Shown here: positions 1 to 7,020 of the stretch, piece by piece
Position numbering within the stretch: position 1 is the first letter of the stretch
Layout of the letters: every line of letters starts with the position of its first letter
Source of the DNA: Rhodospirillales bacterium
GTDB taxonomy: Bacteria > Pseudomonadota > Alphaproteobacteria > Rhodospirillales > WMHbin7
NCBI GenBank assembly: GCA_016215555.1
Contig: JACRJC010000060.1
Coordinates: forward strand, 1-36,723
DNA: 36,723 nt
Direction: 5' to 3'
Made by a program: the position numbers and the translations under genes
Notes under the pieces: generated by a model
The model's database searches: none
The model's input: the letters and a program-made list of their open reading frames with translations, nothing else
What the model was told of the DNA's origin: nothing

Positions 1-148
1 AGCCGAAGATTTCCTCGATCCGTTTGCGGATGACCTGGCTTATGGCGTAGCCCGCATGACGCGTCGTGCGCTTGTCGATGGCGGTCTTGCGCGTCTTTCC
101 GCTTTTCGTCTTGCATCCGTTGACGGCGATGTGCGGCGTCAGAGAGCG
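1..148 (-). pseudogene. IS5-family transposase, 3' part, truncated
   Basis: Read on the minus strand, these bases encode about 48 residues that match the C-terminal third of an IS5-type DDE transposase: a TPHIAVN segment, then SGKTRKTAIDKRTTRHAGYA, then ISQVIRKRIEEIFG, the stretch holding the conserved glutamate of the DDE triad. Upstream of TPHIAVN the frame continues without resemblance to the family and reaches a stop near 190, so the 5' part of the gene is gone. The other end runs out of the window. The breakpoint near 145 may mark the left edge of the mobile element or an internal decay event. Family assignment is from memory of the motif, without a search. Confidence 0.75.
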
Positions 149-232
149 TCCTGATTTCCCGCTCGCGGGAGATGGGTTTCTGAAAATAGATTATAAATCA
201 ACGATGACAGTACCAACGGAGAAAAATGCCGG

Positions 233-257
233 TGGTACTTTGGTGCAAAAATGGTAC
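233..257 (+). repeat. Left-end triplet of TGGTAC-type sites
   Basis: TGGTAC at 233, TGGTGC at 241 and TGGTAC at 252 lie in the same orientation, with start-to-start spacings of 8 and 11. A similar triplet lies at the right end (12062, 12073, 12081; spacings 11 and 8). Both end with TGGTACGC. The site lies 46-70 bases upstream of the integrase start, so it could be a set of integrase arm-type or excisionase sites. That role is inferred. Confidence 0.5.
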
Positions 258-302
258 GCTTGCCGCTAGGTCTGTTCCTTGGCTCGATGCTGCGAGGATG
301 GT

Positions 303-1313
303 ATGGCGACATTTCAAAAAAGGTCGGGAAATTGGCGGGCCATTGTTCGCCGCAAAGGCTATCCGGCAATCTCGCGCACCTTCGACAAGCGGGCCGACGC
401 CGACGCCTGGGCGCGGCAGATCGAGGGCGAACAGGATCACGGCAAGTTCATCGACCGGCGCGAGGCCGAGTCAACGACGCTGTTCGATGCCCTGGGGCGT
501 TACGAGAAGGAAGTGACGCCGCGCAAGAAGGGCGTCAGGCAGGAGAAAACGCGCTTGGCGGCCTGGAAGCGCGATCCCCTGGCCCTTCGCGCCCTGGCGT
601 CAATTCGCGGCTCTGACGTGGCCTCCTGGCGCGACAAGCGCCTGGATGCCGGAACCAGCCCGACAACGGTACGTACGGACCTTGCGTTGCTCTCGCACCT
701 CTTCACTGTGGCGACGAAGGAATGGGGTATGGAAAGCCTGTCCAATCCTGTCGAGCGCATCAAGCTGCCGTCGCCAGCGCGTGGCCGGGATCGTCGCCTT
801 GTCGGCGACGAAGAAAAAAGGCTGCTGAAGGCTTGCCAAGAATCCGTCTGTCGGTGGCTTGAACCAATCGTTCGCCTGGCTGTCGAAACGGCCATGCGTC
901 AGGGTGAAATCCTGACTTTGACCTGGGAACAGGTGGACCTCAAAAAACGCTTCCTTCGCCTTCACGAAACGAAGAACGGCGAAGTTCGAGACGTGCCTTT
1001 GTCGTCGGCTGCGCTGGCCGTTCTGGAAACATTGCTCAAGCCCGAGGGCGGCGAGAAAATCGAGAAGCTGAAACAAGGGCGGGTCTTTCCGATCTCCAAC
1101 CAGGTGTTGGATGACAACTGGCGCAGGGCGCTCAAGGTGGCGGAGATTGAGGGGCTGCGCTTCCATGATCTGCGCCATGAGGCGACAAGCCGGATTTTTG
1201 AGAAGGGCCTAAACCCGATGGAGGCGGCGGCCATCACCGGTCATAAAACGCTGACCATGCTCAAGCGCTATACGCATCTTAGGGCAGAAGATTTGGCGAA
1301 GAAGTTGGGCTAA
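303..1313 (+). CDS. Tyrosine recombinase / integrase
   Basis: A site-specific recombinase of 336 residues that would integrate and excise the surrounding element. The N-terminal part (about 1-60) resembles the Arm-DNA-binding domain, residues 60-150 the SAM-like core-binding domain, and 165-330 the catalytic domain. Catalytic residues are visible: R199 (in AMRQGE), a lysine at K224 in the beta-hairpin, H288 and R291 (HDLRH), H314 (TGHKT) and nucleophile Y323 (RYTHL). The start at 303 is preferred over an upstream in-frame ATG at 279, because a GAGG lies 6 bases before it and the protein then begins MATFQKRSGNW, typical of the family. All key residues are intact, so the enzyme is probably functional. 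It sits at the left end and reads into the element. Confidence 0.95.
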   Translation: MATFQKRSGNWRAIVRRKGYPAISRTFDKRADADAWARQIEGEQDHGKFIDRREAESTTLFDALGRYEKEVTPRKKGVRQEKTRLAAWKRDPLALRALASIRGSDVASWRDKRLDAGTSPTTVRTDLALLSHLFTVATKEWGMESLSNPVERIKLPSPARGRDRRLVGDEEKRLLKACQESVCRWLEPIVRLAVETAMRQGEILTLTWEQVDLKKRFLRLHETKNGEVRDVPLSSAALAVLETLLKPEGGEKIEKLKQGRVFPISNQVLDDNWRRALKVAEIEGLRFHDLRHEATSRIFEKGLNPMEAAAITGHKTLTMLKRYTHLRAEDLAKKLG

Positions 1314-1361
1314 GGGGCGCTGCCCCTGGCGCGGCGCAAGGGGTGAAGGCATTGCCCTCGC

Positions 1362-1420
1362 GCGGGGTGTCCCCAGGTTTCGGCCTTCGGCCTGCCAACC
1401 TGGGTGAACCCCCTCCCCGC
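1362..1420. terminator. Nested palindrome downstream of the integrase
   Basis: Three nested inverted repeats: outer GCGGGG/CCCCGC (1362-1367, 1415-1420), middle CCCAGGTT/AACCTGGG (1372-1379, 1397-1404) and inner GGCC-TTC-GGCC (1382-1392). No run of T follows on either strand, so this is not a canonical intrinsic terminator. It starts 48 bases after the integrase stop and could end or stabilise that transcript. Confidence 0.45.
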
Positions 1421-1623
1421 GCTCGCCCCTGTGCGCCTTGCCACCCCGGTCTCGCCGACGGGCAAGGGTGCAGGACAGGCCTGCACCCGCCAGAATTATT
1501 CTAATCTCTTTTTAAGAAAACCAACCTGCAAGGCCAAATGCGTAGTTTGCAGAAACTAAAAAAGAATCTATTTTTAGGACGCCCGTTCACGGGCGTTATC
1601 AGGGGCAAGGTCAAGGGTTCGCC
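1421..1623 (+). other. Non-coding leader of the cargo operon
   Basis: The integrase and the next gene are 310 bases apart. Apart from the palindrome at 1362-1420, the stretch holds an AT-rich block (about 1495-1577) that is a plausible promoter region. A small hairpin, ACGCCCG-TTCA-CGGGCGT (1579-1596), follows 28 bases before the ATG at 1624. No gene is seen here. Confidence 0.4.
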
Positions 1624-2838
1624 ATGGGTGGCATAGCAGGTCATAGAGGGACAACGCATATTTTCGGGCGTCCGGTCGAGTTGATCGCCGGGTACGAGGC
1701 GGGCCGGGGTAAGGTTCCGGTTTCAATATCCTCCCCGAGAACGTCCGAAGCTTGGGCGGATGTTCTCTGGTACGACACGGCGACGGGAATCACGGAAAGC
1801 GACCAGCAGAAATTCCACTCCGTTCTGTGGCGTCATCGAGGCGGGATTCTTCTTGCGCTAGGCTTCCTGATTGGCTTGGCCGATATCGTGGTTGCGATTG
1901 TTCACGGCATTGCCGGTTTCATAAACCGAGTCCTCGGATCGTTTTTCGGCTTTGGTCTGATCGGCATTCTTTTCGTGCTGCTGATGGTCGCCCTGGGCCT
2001 TGTCGTTTGGCTCTACGCCCTCGTCATCACTCTCCCCATTCTGGGCGTTGCTTTCCTGCTTCGAAGCTACCGGGATAGCCTGTTTGCAAAAGAAGGCAAA
2101 CGGCTCATGGGTGAGGCGGGGGCCATTGCGCGGGGCGAGCAGATTGTCGTCGAAATTCCCGTGCGCGAAGCGGCCCCAAAAAGGAATGCGAGCGCGGAGG
2201 CAGGCAAGGACATAGCAAGCTCGTCATCTGCGCTGCCCAGGGAATGGAAGCTCGACCGCCGTTTTGCTGCACTCGGTCTTATCCCGGTTATGGGGCTTCT
2301 CGGCTGGTTGCTGGGGCAGAATCAAATCGGGCCTGCGATCTCCAACCCCTCGCTTGCGGCGGGGCAGATAAAGGCCAAGCTGAGTGAAATCGGCGACAAG
2401 GTTGTGCTGCCCCTCGCACAGAAAGCAGAAGAACCCGCTAAGCCACCGGTACAGCGGGCCGTTGCCGCTACTCAGCCTTTGCCGCCTCCTGCTGCCCCGG
2501 CAGGAAAGCAGGTTTCCGGAAAGGCTGTGATGGTCGATACGGCCACCTTGGACATCGGTGGGAAGAATGTTCGCCTCGCCTATCTCGCCCCCGTCAAGCA
2601 CCCCGGCGCGGAGCAAGGCTTCAAGGCCTATCTTGCCCAGGCGGGGAACCTTTCGTGCCGGGAGGCACAAGAGGGGTGGTCTTGCTCGACCGCGAAGGGG
2701 TACGAGCTGACGGAAGTTCTCTTGCTGTCAGGAATGGCTCAATTAAGTGCTGCAACCGCGCCCGATGCCCTGCGGCGGGCGGAAGATGATGCGCGTCGTC
2801 AAAAGGCCGGTGTTTGGGGATTGGAGGACAGGAAATGA
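1624..2838 (+). CDS. Membrane protein with degenerate nuclease-like C-terminal domain
   Basis: 404 residues. Residues about 1-75 are soluble; about 76-155 form two or three hydrophobic segments (around LLALGFLIGLADIVVAIVHG and FGLIGILFVLLMVALGL); another hydrophobic stretch (ALGLIPVMGLLGWLLG) follows near 215-230. A proline/alanine-rich linker leads to a C-terminal domain (about 295-404) resembling staphylococcal nuclease/thermonuclease proteins: TLDIGGKNVRLAYLAP, then two cysteines, then an AEDDARRQKAGVWG tail. The family's DGDT is replaced by VDTAT, the glutamate of DAPE by valine, and the YGR arginine is absent, so nuclease activity is unlikely. It is the first gene of an apparent operon with the lipoprotein gene, overlapping it by ATGA. 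The function is unknown; a cell-envelope or transfer role is inferred from the neighbours. Confidence 0.7.
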   Translation: MGGIAGHRGTTHIFGRPVELIAGYEAGRGKVPVSISSPRTSEAWADVLWYDTATGITESDQQKFHSVLWRHRGGILLALGFLIGLADIVVAIVHGIAGFINRVLGSFFGFGLIGILFVLLMVALGLVVWLYALVITLPILGVAFLLRSYRDSLFAKEGKRLMGEAGAIARGEQIVVEIPVREAAPKRNASAEAGKDIASSSSALPREWKLDRRFAALGLIPVMGLLGWLLGQNQIGPAISNPSLAAGQIKAKLSEIGDKVVLPLAQKAEEPAKPPVQRAVAATQPLPPPAAPAGKQVSGKAVMVDTATLDIGGKNVRLAYLAPVKHPGAEQGFKAYLAQAGNLSCREAQEGWSCSTAKGYELTEVLLLSGMAQLSAATAPDALRRAEDDARRQKAGVWGLEDRK

Positions 2839-3590
2839 AAAAAGTACGTTCGCTTGGCTTGATGGTTCCGGCCCTTATGCTGGCAGGCTGCCAAACGGCA
2901 GCGCCTAGCTTCAATTCCGGATGCGAAGTTGGCGGAACGCTGCTTGGCGCTGCGGCTGGCGGCTTGGCCGGTTCGCAGATCGGCAGTGGATCGGGCAATA
3001 TCGCTTCCATTCTGATTGGCGTGGCGGCTGGTGCCTATATCGGCAATAAGCTCGGCGGCATGTTGGATTGCAACGACCAGAAGGCCGCTGCCGAGACGAA
3101 CCAAAAGTCCGCCGAGACGAATGAGCGGATTTACTGGAGCAGCCAGGGGGCCGAAGACAAGGCGAAAGCGGCACAGACTGAGCAAGACAAGATTCTGCAA
3201 GCCAAGCAAGCCGCCTTCGATGCCGAACTGGCAAAAGAACGGGAAGCCAGGATAGCGGCGGAAAAAGCCCTGGCGAATGAAAAGGCCAAGAAGGCACCTG
3301 CCCCGGTCAAAAGCGAAGTGAAGGCGAAGCCAGCGCCAACCGTGGCCGCTGTTTCTGCGACGGAAGCAAAGGCGCAAACAGCTTGGCAAGTGCGCGAGCC
3401 GGTCAAGTCACAGGGAGCTTCTGGAATGTGGGGATGGTCGGAGCCGGTGGGGCAGGTGCGCCAAGCCGCAAATGGCCGTACATGCCGAACGCTGCGCCAG
3501 GTTGTCGTCGATGCCCAGGGCCGCCAGACGGAGCAGCAGGTTGAAAGCTGCCGTGACCCTGAAAAGGGCTGGGTCGTGGTCCAGGGCTGA
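2835..3590 (+). CDS. Glycine-zipper surface lipoprotein with coiled-coil insert
   Basis: 251 residues starting MKKVRSLGLM, with a lipobox LAGC (Cys19), so it is probably a lipid-anchored envelope protein. Residues about 32-80 form a glycine zipper (LLGAAAGGLAGSQIG, GVAAGAYIGNKLGG). Residues about 85-165 are a charged, alanine-rich coiled coil with many Glu/Lys/Gln. The C-terminal 65 residues (from SGMWGWSEPVGQ to the end, with GRTCRTLRQVVVDAQGRQTE and a second Cys) resemble the 17-kDa/RT0821 surface-antigen C-terminal domain. The start at 2835 has GGAGG and AGGA upstream and overlaps the preceding stop by ATGA, so it is preferred over an in-frame ATG at 2814. The long coiled coil between zipper and C-terminal domain is unusual for this family. 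It could be a T4SS-associated or surface lipoprotein; this is not proven. Confidence 0.8.
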   Translation: MKKVRSLGLMVPALMLAGCQTAAPSFNSGCEVGGTLLGAAAGGLAGSQIGSGSGNIASILIGVAAGAYIGNKLGGMLDCNDQKAAAETNQKSAETNERIYWSSQGAEDKAKAAQTEQDKILQAKQAAFDAELAKEREARIAAEKALANEKAKKAPAPVKSEVKAKPAPTVAAVSATEAKAQTAWQVREPVKSQGASGMWGWSEPVGQVRQAANGRTCRTLRQVVVDAQGRQTEQQVESCRDPEKGWVVVQG

Positions 3591-3602
3591 TTAGGGGGCA
3601 TC

Positions 3603-4022
3603 ATGTTCTATGACTTCTTCAAGCGGAACCTGATCCTTGTAACGGCCCTCGGCTCTCTCGGTGCAGGTGCTGTTGGAGGAACGACTGTCTATGTTGCTCG
3701 GGCGACTTCCTCGGGTGATGTCATTCCTCTCCAGTTCAATGTCGAGCTTGCTTACACGAACTCTGAATTGGGAAGTTTTAAGTTTCTTTGCGATCTTTCC
3801 ATTGATGTGTCGAAGGGATGTCGATATGTGCCCCCTGCAAAGAATGGCCTTGGCGCAATAATCAAGTATCACGAACTGGATCATTCAAAAGTTACCGTGG
3901 AAACAGCGGCAAGCGGTTTTATGGGCGGCAAGGTTACGGGCGTCACTTGGGGGCAGCTTCAAAGGGGTGTTGTTTCCCGTCAAGGCGCTTCGTCAGAAGC
4001 AACCGTTCGTGTTGCCCCCTAA
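3603..4022 (+). CDS. Small hypothetical exported or membrane protein
   Basis: 139 residues that I do not recognise. A hydrophobic N-terminal segment (about 9-33, LILVTALGSLGAGAVGGTTV) suggests a signal anchor or signal peptide. The remainder is beta-rich and soluble, with two cysteines (CDLSIDVSKGC) that could form a disulfide outside the cytoplasm. A good ribosome site (AGGGGG) lies 5 bases before the ATG. It follows the lipoprotein gene by 12 bases and converges with the relaxase gene, overlapping its end by 4 bases. It is probably part of the same operon as the two upstream genes. Confidence 0.65.
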   Translation: MFYDFFKRNLILVTALGSLGAGAVGGTTVYVARATSSGDVIPLQFNVELAYTNSELGSFKFLCDLSIDVSKGCRYVPPAKNGLGAIIKYHELDHSKVTVETAASGFMGGKVTGVTWGQLQRGVVSRQGASSEATVRVAP

Positions 4023-5170
4023 CGGGTAAATCCTCTTCCCGGTCCTTGCTTCGGAGATGGGAATTCTCGCTCAATCGAGTTATCAGCTTTTCCGCGCTTG
4101 CTTCCCTTCACTGTCGCCTCTGCGCTCAGGCGATCAGAAGCCGCTTTAAGGCTGGACTTCATCGCGTTCTCTTCTGCCAATTTGGCCGAAGCGGCCTTTA
4201 GGCGTTCGGCCAATGATGCCTTCTGAGCGGGCATCAATTTCGCGGCGGCGTCGCGCAGCCGGTCGATTCCCGCCAGCATGCCGTCCCTAATCTGCTGCGC
4301 CTCATGGGCCAACATGGCGGCAATCTCAGCAGAGAGTTCCCTGACCCTGGCCCAGCCGTTTTGCCGCTCGGCATTCTCGGCTTTGATCTTCCGGTTGAGG
4401 CTTCCCCGTTGGGTTGGAATGTTCCGCCTTTCCAGTTTGGTTGCGTCAGGTCCTATATGGACTGTAGGCTGGATGTCCAAATCCTGCGCCTGCCGTTTAG
4501 CAGCCTCGGCAACTTCCTGTTTGCCTTCCGTCTCGGCTACCCTTGCCAAACCCTCCGCTTCCTCGCGCCTCTTTTTGTAACTGCGCGAGTCAATGCGTTC
4601 ATTTGAGTTGGCGACTTCAAGGAAGCGATTGCCGATCTCTTCCCATTTCTCTCTTATCTCTTTAACAAGGGTTGGCCCGGTATCCTTGGCATCAAGCGCC
4701 CGGGTTTTTGCGCCAAACCCCTCCGGACCAATCTCGCGGGTTGATGTGAGTAAATGGGCATGGTGATTTCTCAGATCGCCATCCTTTCCGGGCAAGTGAA
4801 TGGCGATATCAACGGCGACCTTGTGGCGCTCTGTCAGCCAATGCGAAAACTCACGAATGGCCTGCTTCCGCAATTCGGGAGGAAGCTCAGCGGGAATGCC
4901 AATTTCGTATTCTCGGGCCGTCGTCGCGTTCATCCGCTTTTCCGATGCCTCCGCAGCATTCCATAGCTCGGTGCGATCATGCGCCCATGCCGGGGCGTCA
5001 GCGGGTAAAGCGATTTCAGAAAATTCGACACCATGCTTGCGGCTGAAGTCGTGGACCATTCCGGTGCGGCGGTCCTCGATTGTATCGGCTGCGCGATAGG
5101 CGGCAGCAGCAACGGCACTCCTGCCGGTGCTGCGGGATACCGTCTTAACGCTCAGGTGAAATATTGCCAT
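4019..5170 (-). CDS. MobA/MobL (MOBQ) family relaxase
   Basis: 383 residues. This DNA strand transferase would nick the element's oriT and stay bound to the 5' end during transfer. The N-terminal domain (1-190) is typical: MAIFHLSVK, SAVAAAAYRAAD with candidate nucleophile Tyr25, a conserved histidine in IAIHLPG, and the metal-binding HHAHL motif (136-140). The C-terminal half is a highly charged, coiled-coil-rich tail, probably for relaxosome contacts. The protein lacks the helicase domain of the long TraA relaxases. The start at 5170 gives the canonical MAIFHLS N-terminus; a longer in-frame extension to 5338 would run through the oriT structures and is rejected. It is divergent from the MobC-like operon, with oriT between them. 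Confidence 0.92.
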   Translation of the reverse strand: MAIFHLSVKTVSRSTGRSAVAAAAYRAADTIEDRRTGMVHDFSRKHGVEFSEIALPADAPAWAHDRTELWNAAEASEKRMNATTAREYEIGIPAELPPELRKQAIREFSHWLTERHKVAVDIAIHLPGKDGDLRNHHAHLLTSTREIGPEGFGAKTRALDAKDTGPTLVKEIREKWEEIGNRFLEVANSNERIDSRSYKKRREEAEGLARVAETEGKQEVAEAAKRQAQDLDIQPTVHIGPDATKLERRNIPTQRGSLNRKIKAENAERQNGWARVRELSAEIAAMLAHEAQQIRDGMLAGIDRLRDAAAKLMPAQKASLAERLKAASAKLAEENAMKSSLKAASDRLSAEATVKGSKRGKADNSIEREFPSPKQGPGRGFTR

Positions 5171-5199
5171 GACGCAAGCTCTGATGCGGTTGGGTCCAG

Positions 5200-5304
5200 G
5201 GAAGGGCGGCAAGCCCTTCCTTGGTGGGGTTTGGGGCAACGCCCCATCCCTGAAGCGAAGCGGAAGGGAATGGGGGACGCCCGACGGGCGGGGGCGAAGC
5301 CCCC
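5200..5304. repeat. Array of three GC-rich hairpins before oriT
   Basis: Three perfect inverted repeats stand in a row between the relaxase start and oriT: GGAAGGGC/GCCCTTCC (5200-5207, 5213-5220), TGGGGC/GCCCCA (5232-5237, 5241-5246) and GGGGGC/GCCCCC (5290-5295, 5299-5304), with 3-5 base loops. They precede the oriT hairpin at 5318-5336. They lie in the 5' leader of the relaxase mRNA and could control it or serve the relaxosome. The arms are seen; the role is inferred. Confidence 0.6.
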
Positions 5305-5317
5305 AGGATGTCCGCAC

Positions 5318-5350
5318 GCAAACCCGCAGGGTTTGCATAAGTGCGCACTT
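5318..5350 (+). other. Origin of transfer (oriT), MOBQ type
   Basis: A perfect inverted repeat GCAAACCC-GCA-GGGTTTGC (5318-5336) is followed at once by ATAAGTGCGCACTT (5337-5350). This is the layout and core sequence of RSF1010/pSK41-type oriTs, recalled as an inverted repeat followed by CATAAGTGCGCCCTT with the nick after the GCGC. Here one C is an A, which makes AAGTGCGCACTT (5339-5350) a perfect palindrome. The expected nick is near 5346/5347 on the plus strand. The site is about 150 bases upstream of the relaxase start, as in related plasmids. The exact nick position is inferred. Confidence 0.8.
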
Positions 5351-5429
5351 CGTGAGTTTTCCTCCGCACCACCTGAAGCCGAATTATGGATTGAGAAAAT
5401 ACGCCATTCAAGCTATATTCTCGTGGTAA

Positions 5430-5490
5430 ATCAATGCGTTATCAATACAGATCAACGTAGATCAATGTAGCTCAATGTGGATCAACATCA
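5430..5490 (+). repeat. Six helically phased ATCAAYGTAG-type repeats
   Basis: Copies start at 5430, 5441, 5451, 5461, 5471 and 5481: ATCAATGCGTT, ATCAATACAG, ATCAACGTAG, ATCAATGTAG, CTCAATGTGG, ATCAACATCA. The period is 10 bases, one helical turn, so a protein could bind them all on one face. They lie between oriT and the MobC-like gene and overlap its probable promoter/leader (a possible -10, TATATT, is at 5414-5419). The same motif recurs in inverted orientation at 12097-12132 at the element's right end. Confidence 0.7.
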
Positions 5491-5505
5491 ACACGGCGGA
5501 AGAAA

Positions 5506-5799
5506 ATGGCAAACCTTTCACTGGAAGACCGTATCGAGAAGCATCGCAAAAAATTGGATCAGCTCTTGGCGCGCCAAAAGGCAATATCGGCGCGGACCGA
5601 GGAACGTCATCGGAAGGCCGATACCCGCCGAAAAATTTTGGTTGGTGCCTGCGATTTGGACGAGGCCGAAAAGACTCCCATGTTCAAACAAAAGCTAATG
5701 TTTCGTTTGGACCAGTTTCTGTCGAGAGACGCAGATCGAGCCTTATTTGATTTGCCGCCTCGGAATTCTGTGTCGCCCGAAACAAGCAATCCCACATGA
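5506..5799 (+). CDS. MobC/TraD-like relaxosome accessory protein
   Basis: 97 residues, small and very basic. An N-terminal coiled coil (about 5-40, EDRIEKHRKKLDQLLARQKA) is followed by the motif KADTRRKILVGACDLDEAEK and a C-terminal SRDADRALFDL. This matches my memory of small mobilisation proteins (MobC or Ti-plasmid TraC/TraD-like) encoded next to MOBQ relaxases. It would bind oriT and help the relaxase. The ATG at 5506 is preceded by GGAAG; two upstream ATGs belong to other frames. It is the first gene of a five-gene operon whose members overlap by ATGA or sit very close. The 10-base repeats lie directly upstream and are a candidate binding site. Confidence 0.75.
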   Translation: MANLSLEDRIEKHRKKLDQLLARQKAISARTEERHRKADTRRKILVGACDLDEAEKTPMFKQKLMFRLDQFLSRDADRALFDLPPRNSVSPETSNPT

Positions 5800-6233
5800 G
5801 CGACGACCCGCTACTTGTCCTCTTGAAGGAGACGCATGACGCCGCGCTTTCAGCGCAACGGGCGGCAATGCCCCTCGCCGAATTGCCTCGGGTCATTGTC
5901 AATTTCTCAGACCGCCTTATCGCGCTGGAAACGCAAGTTGCTGCTTCAAGCGCAAGCGATTTTACCGCAGCAATGTTGGAAGCAAACAAACTGATGGCGG
6001 TAGTCGAAACAACAACAAACCAAATGGGCGTTAGTGTCCGGGCGGCTGCTTGGGCAACCCTGACGGGTTTCCTGATATTCGGCTTCGCGGGCCTTGCTGC
6101 AGGCTGGCTTCTATTCCGCGCACCCAATCCATTGACCCTTGAAGCTTGCACTCAGGCAGGTGGTCAGGTCCGAGAGGCGGGTGGAAAGGCGTCGTGCGGA
6201 TTCTGGATTCTCAAAAACGGAGAAAGCAAATGA
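5796..6233 (+). CDS. Small membrane protein, mobilisation-associated
   Basis: 145 residues, not recognised as a named family. Residues 1-80 are predicted soluble and helical. One strong transmembrane segment (about 84-108, AAWATLTGFLIFGFAGLAAGWLLF) is followed by a short tail with two cysteines (EACTQAGGQ and KASCGFW). The topology recalls MobB/MbeB-like or other membrane anchors for relaxosomes, but that is inference. The start overlaps the MobC-like stop by ATGA and the stop overlaps the next start by ATGA, so it is translationally coupled to both. Confidence 0.7.
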   Translation: MSDDPLLVLLKETHDAALSAQRAAMPLAELPRVIVNFSDRLIALETQVAASSASDFTAAMLEANKLMAVVETTTNQMGVSVRAAAWATLTGFLIFGFAGLAAGWLLFRAPNPLTLEACTQAGGQVREAGGKASCGFWILKNGESK

Positions 6234-7012
6234 CCAAGCATCGACAACTCTATATCGCATTTGGAATGCTGATTGGCCTGGTCTTCGGCGTGGCAATGGG
6301 GCCGACGCTCGTCCAGGCCGCCATGGCGGTCTTTGATTCCTCAAATCTCGTCAAAAATGCCGAGACGGCACTCAACACTGCGCAACAGTTGGCCAAGCTG
6401 ACCTCGCTCCTGAAAGAGGCCGAAGAGACCAAGAAGTCGATTGGCACCGGTTCCGACGCTTCCGGGGTGATCAAGATCCTGAATGTCGGCTCTTCGGGTG
6501 GCGTTCTGGGCCAGTCGCGTGGAATTATGGGGGCCGTCCCCGATCTTGGCCGCACCCTGGGCAGCAGTTCCGGTCTTGGCAGTGACGCAAGCTCGGCTAT
6601 TCAGGCGGTGCGGACTATCTTGGGAGCGCCTGATTCTTCATTGATCGTTCCTGACCAAGCAAAATTGGAAAGTCAGAGAGTTCAAGCACGCTCCAACGCC
6701 CGCAGCGAGGCGCTGGGCGTGGCGCTCTTCGTGCGCAAGACCCTGCCGGATTCTGTGAACAAGTTATCTCAGCTAGGTACCGAGGCCTCGGCGGCTGCAC
6801 AGCCTGACGGCGATCTTAGGAAGCAAGTGGCGGCACTGACTTCAGCCACTCTGTTCCAGATTGAGGAGCAGCTGGTGCTGCGTCAGCTGATCGCCGCCCT
6901 GGTCCAGATGCAGGCTACCGAAGGGCTGGCAACTGAACGTGTCTTGTTTACGCAGGGCAGCAAAGCCGCTTCGACAAATGATGGTACATCCGGAACCGTC
7001 TTCGGAAAATAG
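6230..7012 (+). CDS. VirB5/TrbJ-like type IV secretion protein
   Basis: 260 residues. The N-terminal signal peptide (KHRQLYIAFGMLIGLVFGVA, cleavage likely near VQA-AMA) sends it to the periplasm. The mature start AVFDSSNLVKNAETALNTAQ and the long helical body resemble VirB5/TrbJ proteins, which tip or assemble conjugative pili and contact the recipient. The C-terminal part, DLRKQVAALTSATLFQIEEQ, then LVLRQLIAALVQM, also fits that family. A serine/glycine-rich centre (about 75-125) is unusual. The start at 6230 is preferred because it gives a clean signal peptide, has GGAG upstream and overlaps the previous stop by ATGA; the longer frame from 6146 would lack a signal peptide at its start. Confidence 0.7.
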   Translation: MTKHRQLYIAFGMLIGLVFGVAMGPTLVQAAMAVFDSSNLVKNAETALNTAQQLAKLTSLLKEAEETKKSIGTGSDASGVIKILNVGSSGGVLGQSRGIMGAVPDLGRTLGSSSGLGSDASSAIQAVRTILGAPDSSLIVPDQAKLESQRVQARSNARSEALGVALFVRKTLPDSVNKLSQLGTEASAAAQPDGDLRKQVAALTSATLFQIEEQLVLRQLIAALVQMQATEGLATERVLFTQGSKAASTNDGTSGTVFGK

Positions 7013-7020
7013 GGGGGATC

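Noticed and set aside
5171..5338. N-terminal extension of the relaxase frame
   Set aside because: It would run through oriT and hairpins; the canonical MOBQ start MAIFHLS is at 5170.
5430..5490. CRISPR array
   Set aside because: Units are about 10 bases and contiguous, without unique spacers.
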